NCBI GenBank assembly: GCA_905178155.1
Contig: CAJINV010000009.1
Span: 62,001 to 126,000 of the forward strand
Source of the DNA: Amoebophrya sp. A120
Lineage: Eukaryota; Sar; Dinophyceae; Syndiniales; Amoebophryaceae
Length of the DNA: 64,000 bases
Direction: 5' to 3'
Part shown: one piece after another, positions 22,943 to 35,453 of the stretch
Numbering within the stretch: position 1 is the first letter of the stretch
How the letters are laid out: each line of letters starts with the position of its first letter
The notes under the pieces: model-generated
Seen by the model: the letters and a program-made list of their open reading frames with translations, nothing else
Databases searched by the model: none
Told to the model about the DNA's origin: nothing
Position numbers and translations under genes: made by a program

Positions 22943-25900
22943 ATGCAGCGGGAGGTTTTCGTTTTCATTTCCCGCCGATGCCGCGTGCGGTGTCGGCTTT
23001 TTTCGTTTGCCGGGTTACTGCTGCTAACTGTTTTCAATTTCAGTCGTGCAGCAAAGCAGCAGCCGCCCGACAAGCGGAAGACACCAGAAGGCTCGGCGAA
23101 GCAAAGGGAGACAGCGGGACCATCCTCGACTGTATGCATGTTGCTGAGTGTTTCGGTTTTTTTGCTGGTCGGGCCTGTGTACGATTTCTTTGTGCACCGG
23201 TGCTGGAAGCAAGTGATAATGGAGCATTGTGCCCGAAGACCCAGAGGAAAATGCTCTTGCGCATGGAACTGAAAAAGAAAAATTTGAAAAAAGGAAAAAT
23301 TGCATCTGCCGAGCAGCGTAGAAACCGAAGCTCTATTTTCGAGCTGATACTTCATGCGCGACTTCCACACGGGCCAGCTGAACCAGGCGTCGTTTAAGGA
23401 GAAAATTCGCGGCAATGCCAACCACAACGACTATGGTAGTAGTTCTTTTTTCTCCGGTGGCTCTGGCTACAATGCTGAGCTTGACTGTCTTAATGTCGTC
23501 CAGAACAAGGTTCGCGTTGTCGTCGCGCTGCGCGAGGAGATTGAAAATTATCTGGCACAAGAGGACGTTGATTTGGCGGAGCAGATCGCTGGTGGCTCCG
23601 AAGCAGATCTGCGAGACATGACTTTCATCACTGGCCCGCAGGATGAGGTCCTGCAGCCTTTGTTGGACTTTTTCCTCGTGCACCCTCGGAAGAAAGCGGA
23701 ACTTTTCATCGAGTGTCCGCAGGCGGTGCTGTTGGCGCAAATGGTCCAAAGTTACTTGAACACGCGGACGAAGTTGCTGGAGGAGGTAGGGTGATGAACA
23801 TTGTAATCTTGGACTGCAGCTGGTAGTCATCAAACTCAAAGCTAACACACACGTGTTTATTTGCGTGTTCTAGCATAGAAAGTCAAACTCGTGTCATGCG
23901 CTGAGGAGTTGCCGTACTACATAAGATTCCAACTGCTCCCTGTATCACTGCAGTCCGAGTTTTTCATGTGCATAAGCAATCGGCGCAGCGAACTACTACA
24001 ATTTTATCACTGGGACTTACTTTCCAGAAAAAGGAAACAATAGCGCCGTTGCCGGAGAAATGATACCTAAAAGCAACTTCCGCTTGCAGTTGCTTTCCGA
24101 GGACTTGGAGAGGGTGAATGACGTGGTGGAATTCGCCAAAGAGGTGGAGTGGAAAGAGTGGCACTCGCTCTTCACAAGGGTGATGAAAAAAACCAATCTG
24201 ATCCTGATTGCCGACAACGAGGGCAACTACTGGTCCGAAGCGAAGGTGCTCGACTCCTTCATCGGTGCTGATGACCGGACGAATTATGCTGATTCCGCGG
24301 ATGAAGCAGGGAAAGGCGCTCAGCAGAATGGTATATCCTTCGACTTTCACGCGATGCGGCGGTGCGACGGTTTGCGGGATTTGGGAAATTTGCAGGATTT
24401 CGAGTTGAAGGAGTGTCTTTTGAAATGCGAGTCGAACCCGGTTTGCAAATCCGTCACGTGGTCTGCCACGAACAAGCGTTGTTTTTTGTCTTCCGTGTGC
24501 GAAAACGCGATCGCGGTCACGGACTTTCGCTATTTGCTGTTTGAACGCAGGGAAAATGCCGTTGCTACTGACGCACTGATTGCCGGTCACGGCAGTTCAC
24601 CCTTACAAAAGAGCAAGCGCCTGTTGAGTAGCAACAACCTGATTGCCGAGTGGACTCCGCGCATCGGGCACGGGATGGCCGTTTTCAAGGACGAAGTAGT
24701 CGTGCTTGGGGGGCACGGCGTGAACGAACTTGGAGTGAAGGGGGTACTGAAAGAGCAGGAGAAAACAGAGGGTGCTGCTGGCGAGGTCGACGTTGATGTC
24801 AAGAAGGAGAAAGCAAAGACATCAGGAGCGAAGGAGAAATCGCCTGCAAAAGAAGCAAAAGAAACGACTACGACGACAAGAAGTACTACCGCAGTCACAG
24901 GCGGAGAGACGAAGGAAAAGGACAATTCACCAGCAGCACTGGAAATTAACGAAGATGCCAGCAGCAACGCTACTGCAGCAAATGCTTCAACTACAAACTC
25001 GACGAACGCAACTGAGACCGACACTCTTGCTGCAAATGTACAGACCATGTCGACAAACACTACATCCACGAATGCGACGACTGATCCTCTCGGGAGCAAA
25101 ATGAAGAAGGATAATATCACTGTGACCAGACAGCACTTGGCCGCAGACTTGGAGCACGGTTTGACGCGGAAAAACCTGGTGTACAGCTACCGGAGTCGGA
25201 ACGTCGATTTGAGTGAGAAATACATCCCGATCCGCGACTTGCCCTACGGGCGCCTGTCGGATGTGTGGGTTTTATCATCTTCTGCAGTGCAGCAGCCCGA
25301 TGCAGAGGTCGAGAGTCTCGCTTGGAATGAATTTGCTTCCTCTTCGAAGACGAACGTTACGCATGTGCCAGCGTCACGGAACGAAACTGATGAAACTGTA
25401 GCGGTTCCTCAATTCTCGGAAACAACGAGAAAGTTTCTGAAGTTGCTACGCGCAGACGTGAATGGCTTTTTGCGGGCGCGGAATGACACTTTGCTACCGC
25501 TGACCGAGGAGGAGAAACAAGAGGAGCTGCTAAAGCAGGCGAATGCAACGGCAAGCAATTCTTCTGCAAACAGCACAGAAACTGCACCTGCAGCGAATAG
25601 TACTATGAAGAATGCCTCCGCGATGTCGAATGATACTGCAACTTCATCTGGAGAACAAAATATCACCGGCTCGCTTGATAATTCCACTGCTAATAACGAT
25701 GCGAACACGACGAATCTGACGTTGTCCACAAATCTTTCGGCACAGGAGGAGCAGAAAAACCTGATGACGCCGCAGAAAAGCGCCACTGTCGTTGATGAGG
25801 AAGCCGAATTTCTTGGTTCGCCTCCGGAAAACAATCAACCATCTTTGGAAAAAGCGCCAAATTATGTGAAGATCGTGCATCGTCGATCTAATGCTACAGG

Positions 25901-28900
25901 GAGGGTCGTGTTGCATGCCGTCGGACAAAGTCCTGAAAGCGAACCGGGATTCAATACGAGCGCTGTGGAAGTAGCCAACACCACGAATGAAACCGCGACT
26001 GTACCTCCAAACACCTCTGCTGTGGCGTCGGATGCAGAGTCGAAAACTGGTGTAGTTCAAGCGGGGCATCAGGGAAAAGACGGCAAAGATACGAAAGCTG
26101 AGTCGAAAAAAGACGGAAAAGTTAGTTCTGATGATTCAAAAGACGAAAAGGACAAGAAAAGCGCGAAAAAGGTGGAGAAAGAGTCACTAACAAAAGAGAA
26201 AAGCAGCGACTCGCCACCTACAGAGGTAGTAGCGGAGGAATCTCCCGGGGTTTTAAATGAGACCAACACGACCAGCAACGCCACAAATGCTACAGACGGC
26301 ATAATTCAGAAGCCAGCGCTGGACCCGAAACTCGTCGGCTTCGAAACCTCCGACGGGCGCTCGTTGCAGTACCAGATGGGTAGCTCCGACTACTTGTGGC
26401 GCTTCCACACACTGCGCACGATTTGGCAGGGGCGGTCCTTCTTCGGGACGGCGGTTTTGAAAGTCGGAGATGAACAAGAGCAGATGGTTCTGTTTGGTGG
26501 CGTGAACGGGAAAAATGAGTATTTGAACGACGTTTGGACCACCAAGGATCTGTGGTCGTGGGAGAAGCTCGACTTTCACCGGATTTGGAAGCCCCGCGCC
26601 GCCTTCGCGACGGTGCTTGTGGAGGGGAACAAGATTTTGCTGCTCGGGGGTCGAGGGGAGGACGGGAAAGTTTTCAAGGATGTATGGCTGATGGAATTCG
26701 AGGGTGTGCGGAACAAGATTGAAAAATGCGCTACTTTTCTCGACGACAGTTCTTCTTCTGGCAAGGATATAAAATGCACAGCAACTCCTGTGTCGTCCGA
26801 GCTAGCAGCAAAAGAGCTGGACCGCCCTGAGGTAGCGCGACCGCAGCTACAGCCGCGATGGCGGCGCGTGACCACCCGTGCTCCCTGGGAGGCGAGGTCG
26901 GACTTTGCGGTGGCAGTGTTGGAGCAGAAGAGGCAAATCATTTTGCATGGGGGTCGGAACCAGGAGGACGAAGTGCTGGACGATGTTTGGGTAGCAGACA
27001 TCTCTGGATTGCTGGACACGGAGGCGGAAGATGTGGCGGAGAAGGGGAAGAAAGAAACAGGAGTGGGTACAAACAAGCCTAAATCTTCCCAGCAGGAAAA
27101 AGAGCATGTCGCAGCAATGAAACCAACCGAAATTTCGTCGAACAGCACGAGTGTCGACGACTTTTGGTCGGCTGACCGTTTGGCCACATTGGCTGTGGAC
27201 TACATCTACGGGCCGTTCTTGCAAGAGTTTGATCAGGACGGCGCTCTCCTTGGCGCGTGTGGCTGGGAAAGTGGTACTCCGGCTGGCTTTGGTTTTGACG
27301 CAGGAGGCAATGCTGCGGAAGATGCATCCGCTTTGCAAGCAGCTGCGAACCAAGACGAAATAGAGCAGGAATCTGCAGTGCCAGCAGAACCTACACCTTC
27401 GGCTCGGCAGCAACAGCTGAAGATGAAAGTCGAGTGGTTTCAAGTGCTTCAACAAGACGACGCCAAGTTAGCGCGATCGGGGCACAGCCTGGTAACCCAC
27501 AGGCCTGGCACTGATAAAGATTTCGCAGACCACGAGTTAGTTCTGTTGGTGGGCGGATACTACGTGACAACCGCCGGTGCAAAAGCTAAACCTCACTATG
27601 GCAGCTATTTGTTGTCCACCACGGATTCAGCTACCGCCATCAATGGCGAAACTGCGAAGACCAGCGTGGCGCACGCCCAGGAACTCCGCTTCTTGCCGAT
27701 CACCGTCCCAACAATCCCTGATGTGGTTTGGTTTCCTCGAATGCACGCAAGAGTTGCGTTGCAAGGGGAGCTACTAACGCTGTCTGGCGGCATGACCGCA
27801 GAGGGGTACTATGATAACAGCGTGTTTCAGTGGAACGTGACAGAAGCCTTGCACTTTTCCTTTCCGGAAGAAGTTTCCACAATGTCGCTGAGCTTTAGTT
27901 TAAACTTGAAGCGGGCAGCGGAGTACAATACTGCGGAACACTTTCGACCCTCTCGACAACACCAACAAATTCCGGCGGGCAATGAATCTGCTATCCGAAA
28001 AGTGGACAACTTTCGGCTCCAGACTGCTCTTGATTCGGATGGGGAATTTTCTGGCAATGGCGATGCGTCGACAGAAAGACAAGGCACCACACTCTCCTAC
28101 TTCGAACGGTCGCAGCGAATCTCCAAAATCTTTTTCACGGCCGTGCTTCCGAAGATGTGCGCCACGCACGCAGCGCGGCTGAAGGCCCGCACCGTCTACT
28201 TGTGGAACGTTTTCGAGAAAGAAGTAAAAGAAATCTTCTCCGGGCAAGGTAGGGGACAACACTCCAAAAGCCGCGCAAGGACAACCAAGTCAAAAACGAA
28301 CAAGAAAACGTCTGCAGAGCGCCAGTTACTGAAATCTGAAAAGGACTACGGTCGCGACAGGCAAACGATGTACTCCCTGCGGGAGTTGGAAAGTGAGGAG
28401 CATCATTGGGCTATACCCGAACCTTTGCTGTTCGAAGAGGGACCGAGCGGAGCCGAAGAGGACGGCACTGCAAGAAAGAGCACTAGTGGAATAAATACGA
28501 ACAGGTCATTCTCGGGCTCGAAAGAAAAATCAACTTCGATACCCTCTCCGCCCGCGTCGTCGCTCAGGTCGGAGAATGCGTGGTTTTTTCTCGCGTTGGT
28601 TATCATGTTTTCCTCGCGGAAGTACCTGTTCAAGAAGGAGAACTTGTTTCGCTTCTGGCTGTGGATGCGTATCGCCGCCGCGTGCAGCACACTGTGGTAC
28701 GTTCTCGTGATTTTCACATTGGATGAGGGCCAGGTTTTGGACGATTTGGGCAAAAGCGCGGAGATGGAAACTCGTTCGTTGTCGGTGGATGGGAGTCTCC
28801 GATCGTCTACTTTACACGGTGCGGCAACCAGACCAGAGCATTCGTCTGTCGGTGGAGAGCAGGACAATGCATTTTCAGCTGGTGGTACAGAAATGATCGG

Positions 28901-31171
28901 GCGGGTCCTTCCTGAGGAAGAAAACGCAGCAGCTTCCGCGCTCACCCTGTTCGACAAGAAAACCGGCGCGGAACAACAAAACAACGAAGATCGGATTGAT
29001 TCAGCTTTGCTCAAGGAGAAAACGTACTGGCAAAAAGAGTTGGAAGCCACGAAAATCCATCTGGAAACGCTGATCCGCATCAGTTCGGCGGAGCAAGCGT
29101 CTATCAAAAGGAAAAATCCCCCCTCCCCATATCGAAAACGAAATTTGTGTTGCTGTACTTGAGTACACAAATCGACTTGTAATGCTAGAAGGCCAAGAGA
29201 CGCAGCTGTGGCCTCGTTTGCAGGCAATTTGTCATGCTGTTTCCCACTTCCAGCTGCCCCCTGTCATGCTGAAGATGCAAGGCTTTCCCACGCCAACCAG
29301 CACTACAGTCCGCATCTTTTTCCTTCTAGCATGACAAAGCTGATTTGTGACCACAAATCTGCATCGCAAATTTCTAGTTTGAGTATGGGGAGGAGGGATT
29401 TTTCCTTTTGATAGCGTCCGGTGGCAGTTCCGACCCGTTCAATCCGTACGGCGGTCTGGGTGGCGGGCCCTCGCCCTACGGCGGCGGCTTCATGGACGAC
29501 TACCTCGGAATGGGGATGCGGGACTCCGAATTCCTCCACACGCGCCAGTACCCGGGCATGATGGGAGGATTAGGCGGCTACGGAGGGGGTTTCGGCGGCG
29601 GCGGGTTCGGCGGCGGCTTGCGGGGACAGCAAGCGCTTCTGCAGCACACCGGGGACATGTACTGTCGAACCCCGCAGTGCTCGCGCGACTACCCGGCCTG
29701 CCGCAACAGTTTTTTCACCAACCTTCCCTGCTGCAGCGACCTGATGTTCGTGATGCTGGCGGACGTGGCCGAGTTGCTGGAAAAGCTGCACATTCCCTAC
29801 TTTTTGCTCTACGGGACGCTATTGGGCGGCGTGCGGGACCAGGATATCATCCAGCACACGCAAGACATCGATTTGGTCGTGGACCGGCGCTACTGGGAGC
29901 TGTTCGCGCAGGCGGTGCTGGCGCCGGAAAGTTTGCACAATTTCGTCTTCAAAAACCAGAAAATCGCGGACCTGCTGTTGGAAAACTTGCGAAAGGAAGC
30001 GAGAGTTGTGACGATGACGGCTGACTCCGGTACTTCTGCGGCGATTGCAACATCCAAGTCGGCTGGTGCTGTTTTGGAGCCGGCTTTCGGTGGCAGTGAA
30101 GGAAACACGCAGGCGGAGGAGCACAGTCGAAGTCGTCTGGCGGCAGATATAGTAGGTGAACATGGTGTTGGTGGCAGGGAGAAAGTGAACGAAGTCGCCG
30201 GCAATCTTCAAGGTGCAACGTCGAAGATGAAACGATCCGGACAAACGGTCGTGACTGCTTCTAGTACGAGCACCTCTACAAGCACCTCGAGCACGTTCAC
30301 TTCAACCACGGCGATGGCGAAACTTGCACTGCTGATTGACCAAGAAAGCAGCAGCAGCAGCAGCTCAAGTGAGAGCGAAGAAACTGTTGCTGCGAAGAGG
30401 AAAAAGGATTTGGCTACTGCTGGTATTGCGCAACTCTTGGGGAGTGCGTCGCCCTCTGTAGCTCCCAGCGGAGCAGCACAATCTTCGTCGGTTGGAAAGG
30501 TGGAGAACAATGGCAGTACTACCACGGCGAAAAAGAGTAAGAAAAAAGTGCAGAAGTCTATCGCGGAACAAGTGCTTCCGCAGCAGCTCTTGAGGACAAC
30601 GAACGCCGACGGCCTGTTGCAAGATACCTTTCCAACCAGTCTGCAGAAGAAAGCATCGAGTTCGCCGGGCAAGCCGGACGGTGCAAGCAAGAAATCCTCT
30701 GACGATCATTCGTCCAAGTCCGCGCCTTCCTCCGCCCGCTTGATCAGTAAGCAGAAGTGGAAGCATTTCTTCAAAGGCATCGAGAAACACCCGTCGCGGC
30801 GCTACAACTTTGGCGTGGACCAGTGGGAGCAGAAGGTTGCGCGGGTGTGTGCGGACTACGCTGGCTTCCCGAGCACGCAATTTAAGCCGAGTTCCGACGT
30901 GAAGTCCGACCCGCTGAACAATCTGGACATGTTTGGGGAGCAAACCGTGACCGCCAGCATCGAGCGGGGCGTGGACTATCACCTGGACTTCTACAACGTG
31001 GATTGGTGGGTCTTCGAGGAGATGAAACTCGCAGACTGTGTCGGGGACGGAAAGAAAATCCGCATCCGCGACCGGTACTTCTCCGTTCCGGCGCGGCCCC
31101 GGGCCTGCGTGGAAAAGCTGTACGGGGCAGACTGGAAGACACCGAGGGTGGGCCTCAACGGCGTCAACTGA
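22943..31171 (+). CDS. Giant PAN/apple, kelch, transmembrane and LicD protein (~2,493 aa)
   Basis: Model: 22943-23131, 23378-23791, 23976-29101 and 29419-31171 (7,482 nt, in frame). The last join, across an introner with flanking GCGTC repeats, is strong; the first two are tentative. The N-terminus has a signal or anchor segment (LFSFAGLLLLTVFNF). A PAN/apple-like region (~325-385) has RCDGLRDLG, LKECLLKCESNPVC and CFLSSVC. Kelch motifs at ~425 and ~990-1,490 (FGGVNGKNEYLNDVW, LLGGRGEDGKVFKDVW, LHGGRNQEDEVLDDVW, LSGGM) form a propeller, interrupted by Thr/Asn-rich stretches with many NxT/S sites. Hydrophobic helices lie at ~1,735-1,785. The C-terminal LicD-like nucleotidyltransferase (~2,010-2,060) has FLLYGTLLGGVRD and the acidic motif TQDIDLVVD; LicD/fukutin proteins transfer phospho-sugar or phosphocholine groups. 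Probably Golgi or cell surface. It may be two genes if the upstream joins are wrong. Confidence 0.72.
23792..23975. mobile_element. Possible introner element 6, weak inverted repeats
   Basis: This 184-bp gap sits between two open frames of the kelch-LicD gene. The left end (TGATGAACATTGTAATCTTG, then GACTGCAG) and the reverse complement of the right end (TTATGCACATGAAAAACTCG, then GACTGCAG) share GGACTGCAG, ACAT and ATG in register. No flanking direct repeat is visible. Removing it gives LLEEVG-AIGAANYYNF in frame. No nearby canonical GT-AG pair gave the right phase, which is why the intron is kept here despite the weak ends. Confidence 0.45.
29102..29413. mobile_element. Introner element 7 (family A)
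   Basis: A 312-bp element. The left end TATCAAAAGGAAAAATCCCC is mirrored by the right end (...GGATTTTTCCTTTTGATA); about 30 bp match with few differences. The exact direct repeat GCGTC occurs at 29097-29101 and 29414-29418. Removal restores SSAEQAS-GGSSDPFNPY and fuses the kelch frame to the LicD frame. The interior has GCATGACA or its complement three times (near 29229, 29262 and 29330). An in-frame GT-AG choice using GTTGCT and the AG at 29413-29414 cannot be excluded. Confidence 0.9.
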
Positions 31172-32086
31172 TGGAAGAATAGCGTGGTGGGCAGCGTCGC
31201 CGGTGAGGCGACGTGGTTTTTGCCCCAGATACAGGGCGATGTAAAGAACTAGCTTTGAAGTAGAAAATAAACGAAAATATAATGAGGCGTAAATAAGTAC
31301 GAGGATAGCGATGGTGCTAGGTAGAAAAGTAGGGGCGAAGAGAAATCTAACGAGAAAATACGGAAGGATTCGAAGCGGAGGTGACATCGAAAAAGGCCAC
31401 GCCTGTAGGTGGGATTTTTCTATTGCGAATACTCACGTATACGTAAGGATGTAATTGGCTTGTCGCGACTACCTAAAACTCAAACTGTAAAGTACATTCG
31501 ATATGCCATGCAGAAATCCTTCCTTGTGAGGAGACTAAGACGTGATGGTGAAGTTCCTTCCAAGACGAGGCTTTCACCGCTAGCAGAAATCTTTTCTCAG
31601 TCCGTCGCATTGATCTCAATTCAATCGTTTTCAACTTTCCGTGACTACCCAATGCTGCAAAAGGGTCATAACCGATCGCGATGACTAATTCGTCAATATC
31701 GTTACCGTGAAACATATCGTCATCGTGAAACTTTGCTACTCTGGAATCCGCCGAAGAAAATAGTACCTGCAAAGTCATGATGCTGGTGCTCCGGCGCCGG
31801 CTATTCATAGTACTCCACTTCGTGGCTATTCGTGAAAATAGAAAAGAACATCGTAATTGTTGCAAATCAGTTTTCTCGTGAAATGCAATCATCAATGTCA
31901 ATCATCGTGTAAAAAGTGATTCGTTGTATCGCTAGTCCTACTTGCTAGTAGATTTTGATCGACGGAAACCGAAACTGCAATGATGCTACCGAATCAGAGT
32001 CTTGGACCAGGCTTGCTTTTTTTTTCGCGAGAATCGATGATCTTCATCTCACTCTTAGTGTGATTTTCTAGTGAACAACCTTCATC
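31172..32086. other. Intergenic spacer
   Basis: A 915-bp spacer with mixed composition. Short antisense and sense frames lack coding character. Nothing else found. Confidence 0.5.
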
Positions 32087-34558
32087 ATGGCGTACTACGT
32101 TTACCCAGCGACCGGTTCGAATCAGGCGGGACACCAGGAGCAGACTGAGTACCCCAGTTATTCCAGTCCTTACCATTCGAACACGAGCAACCCGGCGATG
32201 CTGGCGGTTTCGCCGGTTGCGGCGGCCGGAAATGCGGACCCGTACCTGATTCCTTCCCCGGTGGCTGGTGTGATGGCCAGCCCGCTGTTCGACAATCACC
32301 ACTCGTGGGAGCAGGAGGAGGTTGCGGGCGGGCACCACTCGTGGGAGGAAGAGAAGAGCGAGGTTTCCGTCGGCGGGGCGAATCAAGGTCAGGCTGGCAC
32401 TGCGCAACAGAGCGGAACGGAGGAAAACCAGCAGCAGCTCGCGCAACAGCACATGTACTACGGCGCAGCAGCTCCACTTGCGAGCATGCATCACCAGCCT
32501 CCCTACATGATCGCGGCTGCGCATCCCCAGGCGGCATTTTACCATCCGCAGTACGCCGCGGCCGCTGGTGCGGCCGGAGCGCACTTCCAGCCGATCATGC
32601 TCGTGCCGGTGGCGCCTTTCCCGCACGCCGCGTACTACGGAGCAACGACCGGCGGACACGATATGTGGGCAGCTGCAGCGGGAGGTGCTCCAACCAGTGA
32701 CTATTTTCACTACCCCGGAGGAGACAACACCTTCCAGCAGCATCAGGATTGGACCGCGACGGACGACAAAAAGAACCCGAAAAGTACTGGAAAAAAGGAT
32801 GCTGCGGCCGCTGGGTCGTCCCCATCGCGCGCTAAAAACGCACACAGTACGCCGGTGAAGATGTTGATGAACAAAAAAGGCGGGCCGGCTGTGTCCTCTT
32901 CAGTGGACCGCCAAAAGCTCATGACAACTCCGGGGGGAAACAATCACAGCCCGCTGAAGGCGCCCCCGGGGCTGGAAGAAGATTTGGACGGTCCGCCGCC
33001 GGGATTGGACCCTCCGTCTCCGAAGAAAGAAGAACAGCACACCTCCAGCAGCACTTCCTGGCGGAAAGTACCAGCAGAAACTTCCAAGAAGGTTGAAGTG
33101 AAAGCGCCGGAGCTGAGCTGCTACCACGACTTGCAGAAAGAGGAGGTGGTGCTCAGTTGGAAACAGGAGGCGGTTTCAAAAAAAGACAGCAAAGCAGAGT
33201 CCAGCAGCGGTGAGCAGGATTCCGAGTCCTCTTCTACTCAGCAAAATCACACAAAGTCACTCTATTCCTGCACTTTCCCCATTGCCCTGCACCCCCTGTC
33301 CTACATGTTCCAGCCGATTGCGCGGGTGCGCGGGTTCGAGGACGCGAACCTGAAGTCGGTTCTGAGTGAGATCCACGACGAGGTGGAGGTGACCGTGCAC
33401 ATCTCGGACTTTCTGCTCGCGCAGACCTTGCCGTCGGCCAAGCAGGACAGCAAGACGAAGTCGAAGAAGCTGGAGCGGAACAAGGAGCTGTACTCCAAGC
33501 GCGGGTTTTACCACGGCAACCTGCAGCAGTGTCCGGTAATGGTGAAGGTGTGGGCGAAAAACAAGGAGACTGTGGTGAAAGCGAAGTGGTTGCTGCAGAA
33601 GTTGATGGCGTCCGTGAGCAAATCCGTCATGAACCAGAGTTCCAATTCCAGCCCGAAGAAGAATTTAAACGGGGCGGACTTCGATCCGAACAAGGTCGTG
33701 TGGTGGTACATGGAGAGTGCCAGCAATAGCAGTATGAACACACCCAGCACCTCCCACTCCGGGTCGAAGGTCGGCTCGAAAGAGCTGCACGTCCAGAAAA
33801 GTTCGAAAGAGGTCGTGGAGGAGACGAGTAGCAGCAAAAATGATCCGGAACATCAAAACGGCGCCGGCTCTAAAAATTCTGGTCAACCGAATTCGACGAG
33901 ATCTTCGAAAACTTGCTCGGGTACTACTAAAAATACCGACGCGATCAACACTGCCTTGAATTTCCAGATGCGGACGGAGCTGCACGAATTGGAGCGGCAG
34001 TGGCGGAAAGCGGACTACGGCAGCAGCTACAACAACGTCTTCATGCGGTTTGTGCACGACACGCAAAATGCGCAGACGGTCTTCGACAAATCGATGCAGG
34101 AGGTGTCTGCGGTGAGCTCGAAGTCCAGTGAATTGCTGCTGATCGGCGACCTGCTGAGCGAGTTGAAGCCGGAGGCGATGCTCTCCTCCTCCGCGTCGGA
34201 ATCCAGCTCCTCGAAGCGCACCTCGCGGGCGCACTTCGCGGGCAGCAAGTCGAGTATGGCGGGGAGCGTGACCAGCGCGAGTGGGGCCGAGGAAATTGAG
34301 CAGCGGGTGCGGATCGAGGAGCGGGCGATCGCTGCTGGAACGAAAAACAGTGGTTCGTCGGACAATATGCCGAAATCCAACTACAGTGCCTCGGTGCTGT
34401 ACCACGCGGTGTCGAAGAGTAAGCAGATGATGATGAATCTCGGTGTGGACCAGCACATGCTGGTTTCAACGGCGTCGGAGGAAGAGGTGCTGATGCAGGA
34501 CGAAAAGTACCGGAGCTTCAGCAGCTGCTCGGAAACCGCGTCAAATCATCTGGTGTGA
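32087..34558 (+). CDS. Ser-rich protein with aromatic/Ala-rich N-terminus (823 aa)
   Basis: Single exon from the first ATG of the frame. Residues 1-~240 are low complexity with Tyr/His/Pro/Ala (MAYYVYPATGSNQAG, then AAAGAAGAHFQP). A Lys-rich linker with PPG motifs follows (PPGLEEDLDGPPPGLDPP, ~290-305). The best candidate folded region is ~380-500, from PIALHPLSYMFQPIARVRGF through EVEVTVHISDF to VMVKVWAKNKETVVKAKWLL. It alternates strands and helices like a single-stranded nucleic-acid-binding (KH-like) domain, but the GxxG loop is not convincing. A Ser-rich tail contains a second helical stretch (~620-670, MRTELHELERQWRKADYG). I do not recognise the family; RNA binding is a guess. The composition resembles condensate-forming RNA-associated proteins. 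Confidence 0.75.
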   Translation: MAYYVYPATGSNQAGHQEQTEYPSYSSPYHSNTSNPAMLAVSPVAAAGNADPYLIPSPVAGVMASPLFDNHHSWEQEEVAGGHHSWEEEKSEVSVGGANQGQAGTAQQSGTEENQQQLAQQHMYYGAAAPLASMHHQPPYMIAAAHPQAAFYHPQYAAAAGAAGAHFQPIMLVPVAPFPHAAYYGATTGGHDMWAAAAGGAPTSDYFHYPGGDNTFQQHQDWTATDDKKNPKSTGKKDAAAAGSSPSRAKNAHSTPVKMLMNKKGGPAVSSSVDRQKLMTTPGGNNHSPLKAPPGLEEDLDGPPPGLDPPSPKKEEQHTSSSTSWRKVPAETSKKVEVKAPELSCYHDLQKEEVVLSWKQEAVSKKDSKAESSSGEQDSESSSTQQNHTKSLYSCTFPIALHPLSYMFQPIARVRGFEDANLKSVLSEIHDEVEVTVHISDFLLAQTLPSAKQDSKTKSKKLERNKELYSKRGFYHGNLQQCPVMVKVWAKNKETVVKAKWLLQKLMASVSKSVMNQSSNSSPKKNLNGADFDPNKVVWWYMESASNSSMNTPSTSHSGSKVGSKELHVQKSSKEVVEETSSSKNDPEHQNGAGSKNSGQPNSTRSSKTCSGTTKNTDAINTALNFQMRTELHELERQWRKADYGSSYNNVFMRFVHDTQNAQTVFDKSMQEVSAVSSKSSELLLIGDLLSELKPEAMLSSSASESSSSKRTSRAHFAGSKSSMAGSVTSASGAEEIEQRVRIEERAIAAGTKNSGSSDNMPKSNYSASVLYHAVSKSKQMMMNLGVDQHMLVSTASEEEVLMQDEKYRSFSSCSETASNHLV

Positions 34559-35453
34559 GTTTGGTTGCGATCATCATGAGATGGTCTGACTTGGCGGTAA
34601 GTAACTATGTATCTAGAGTTCGTTAAGGTTTTGTTTTGAATTTTTCACTTGTTTGACAATTTACATTTATTTTACTTTATCAGTTTCATATTAATTACAC
34701 AATCCGTTTCTATTTCTGTTTTGAGTTTTTCGTTTGGTTTTTCGACTTTTCAGCATCACATCTGTAACTTGACAATTTGACTTCCGATTTAAAGCCAATT
34801 TATGGGAATATTGCTTCTTCTACACAATTCGTTTCTAGCGTAGTGAGTTTCAGTTTTTGTATACACAGCATCATTTGTGACTTTCGCCTCTTCGTCTGGA
34901 CTGCAAACTATTTTGGGAACTCGTTTCATTTTAGAAAAAGTCATTTAGTACTGCTGCGTCGCTAGTAGCCTTCAGGTTGTCTGCACAAGCTGCATGTGGA
35001 ACCGGCTCGGAATACTGGATATCGGTCTTCGTCAACGTCTGAGAAAACAAAGCAAGATCACCGATTCGTTTTAAGGACTCACAGCATCGTCATTTCGTAA
35101 ATCGTTGAATCATGCTTGTCGGCGATCATACGTCATTATCGTCAATATCTCGTCGCTTTTCGTCACCCTTGCCATTCGTCGCTTCTCTGATGGATCGAGC
35201 AAGTAGCGTAGCTCAATCCTAACTTTTCCCATTAAAACGCCATAGGTTTTATCGGGGTCTTTTTTTGTCCGACTTTGAATAAAGCCTTGAATTGTACTTT
35301 TGTTTGATCTTCTGGGAACCACTTGGTGTCTAAATCTATCGGAGAATAACCTGCAGAGTCAGACTCTGTAGTTACTTTTGAAACGCACTGCAATTTTCTG
35401 AAAACAAAGAAGAAATACTTCATTCTGCTTTTTGAAAAGATCCAAAAAGCGAT
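34559..35453. other. Intergenic spacer
   Basis: An 895-bp T-rich spacer with several TTTGAC/GACTTT-like words also seen in other spacers here. No gene identified. Confidence 0.5.

Noticed and set aside
22978-23397. Alternative + strand frame overlapping the start of the kelch-LicD gene
   Set aside because: It has no signal-like or domain-like features, while the overlapping frame from 22943 has a clear hydrophobic leader. Not fully excluded.
24587-25120. Long open frames on the - strand opposite the kelch-LicD gene and other coding regions
   Set aside because: They mirror Ser/Thr/Lys-rich codons of the + strand genes, have no independent start context and give Val/Phe/Ser-rich low-complexity translations.
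33300-33620. KH domain in the Ser-rich protein at 32087
   Set aside because: The strand/helix pattern is suggestive but the GxxG loop is not convincing, so it is mentioned only as a possibility in the evidence.
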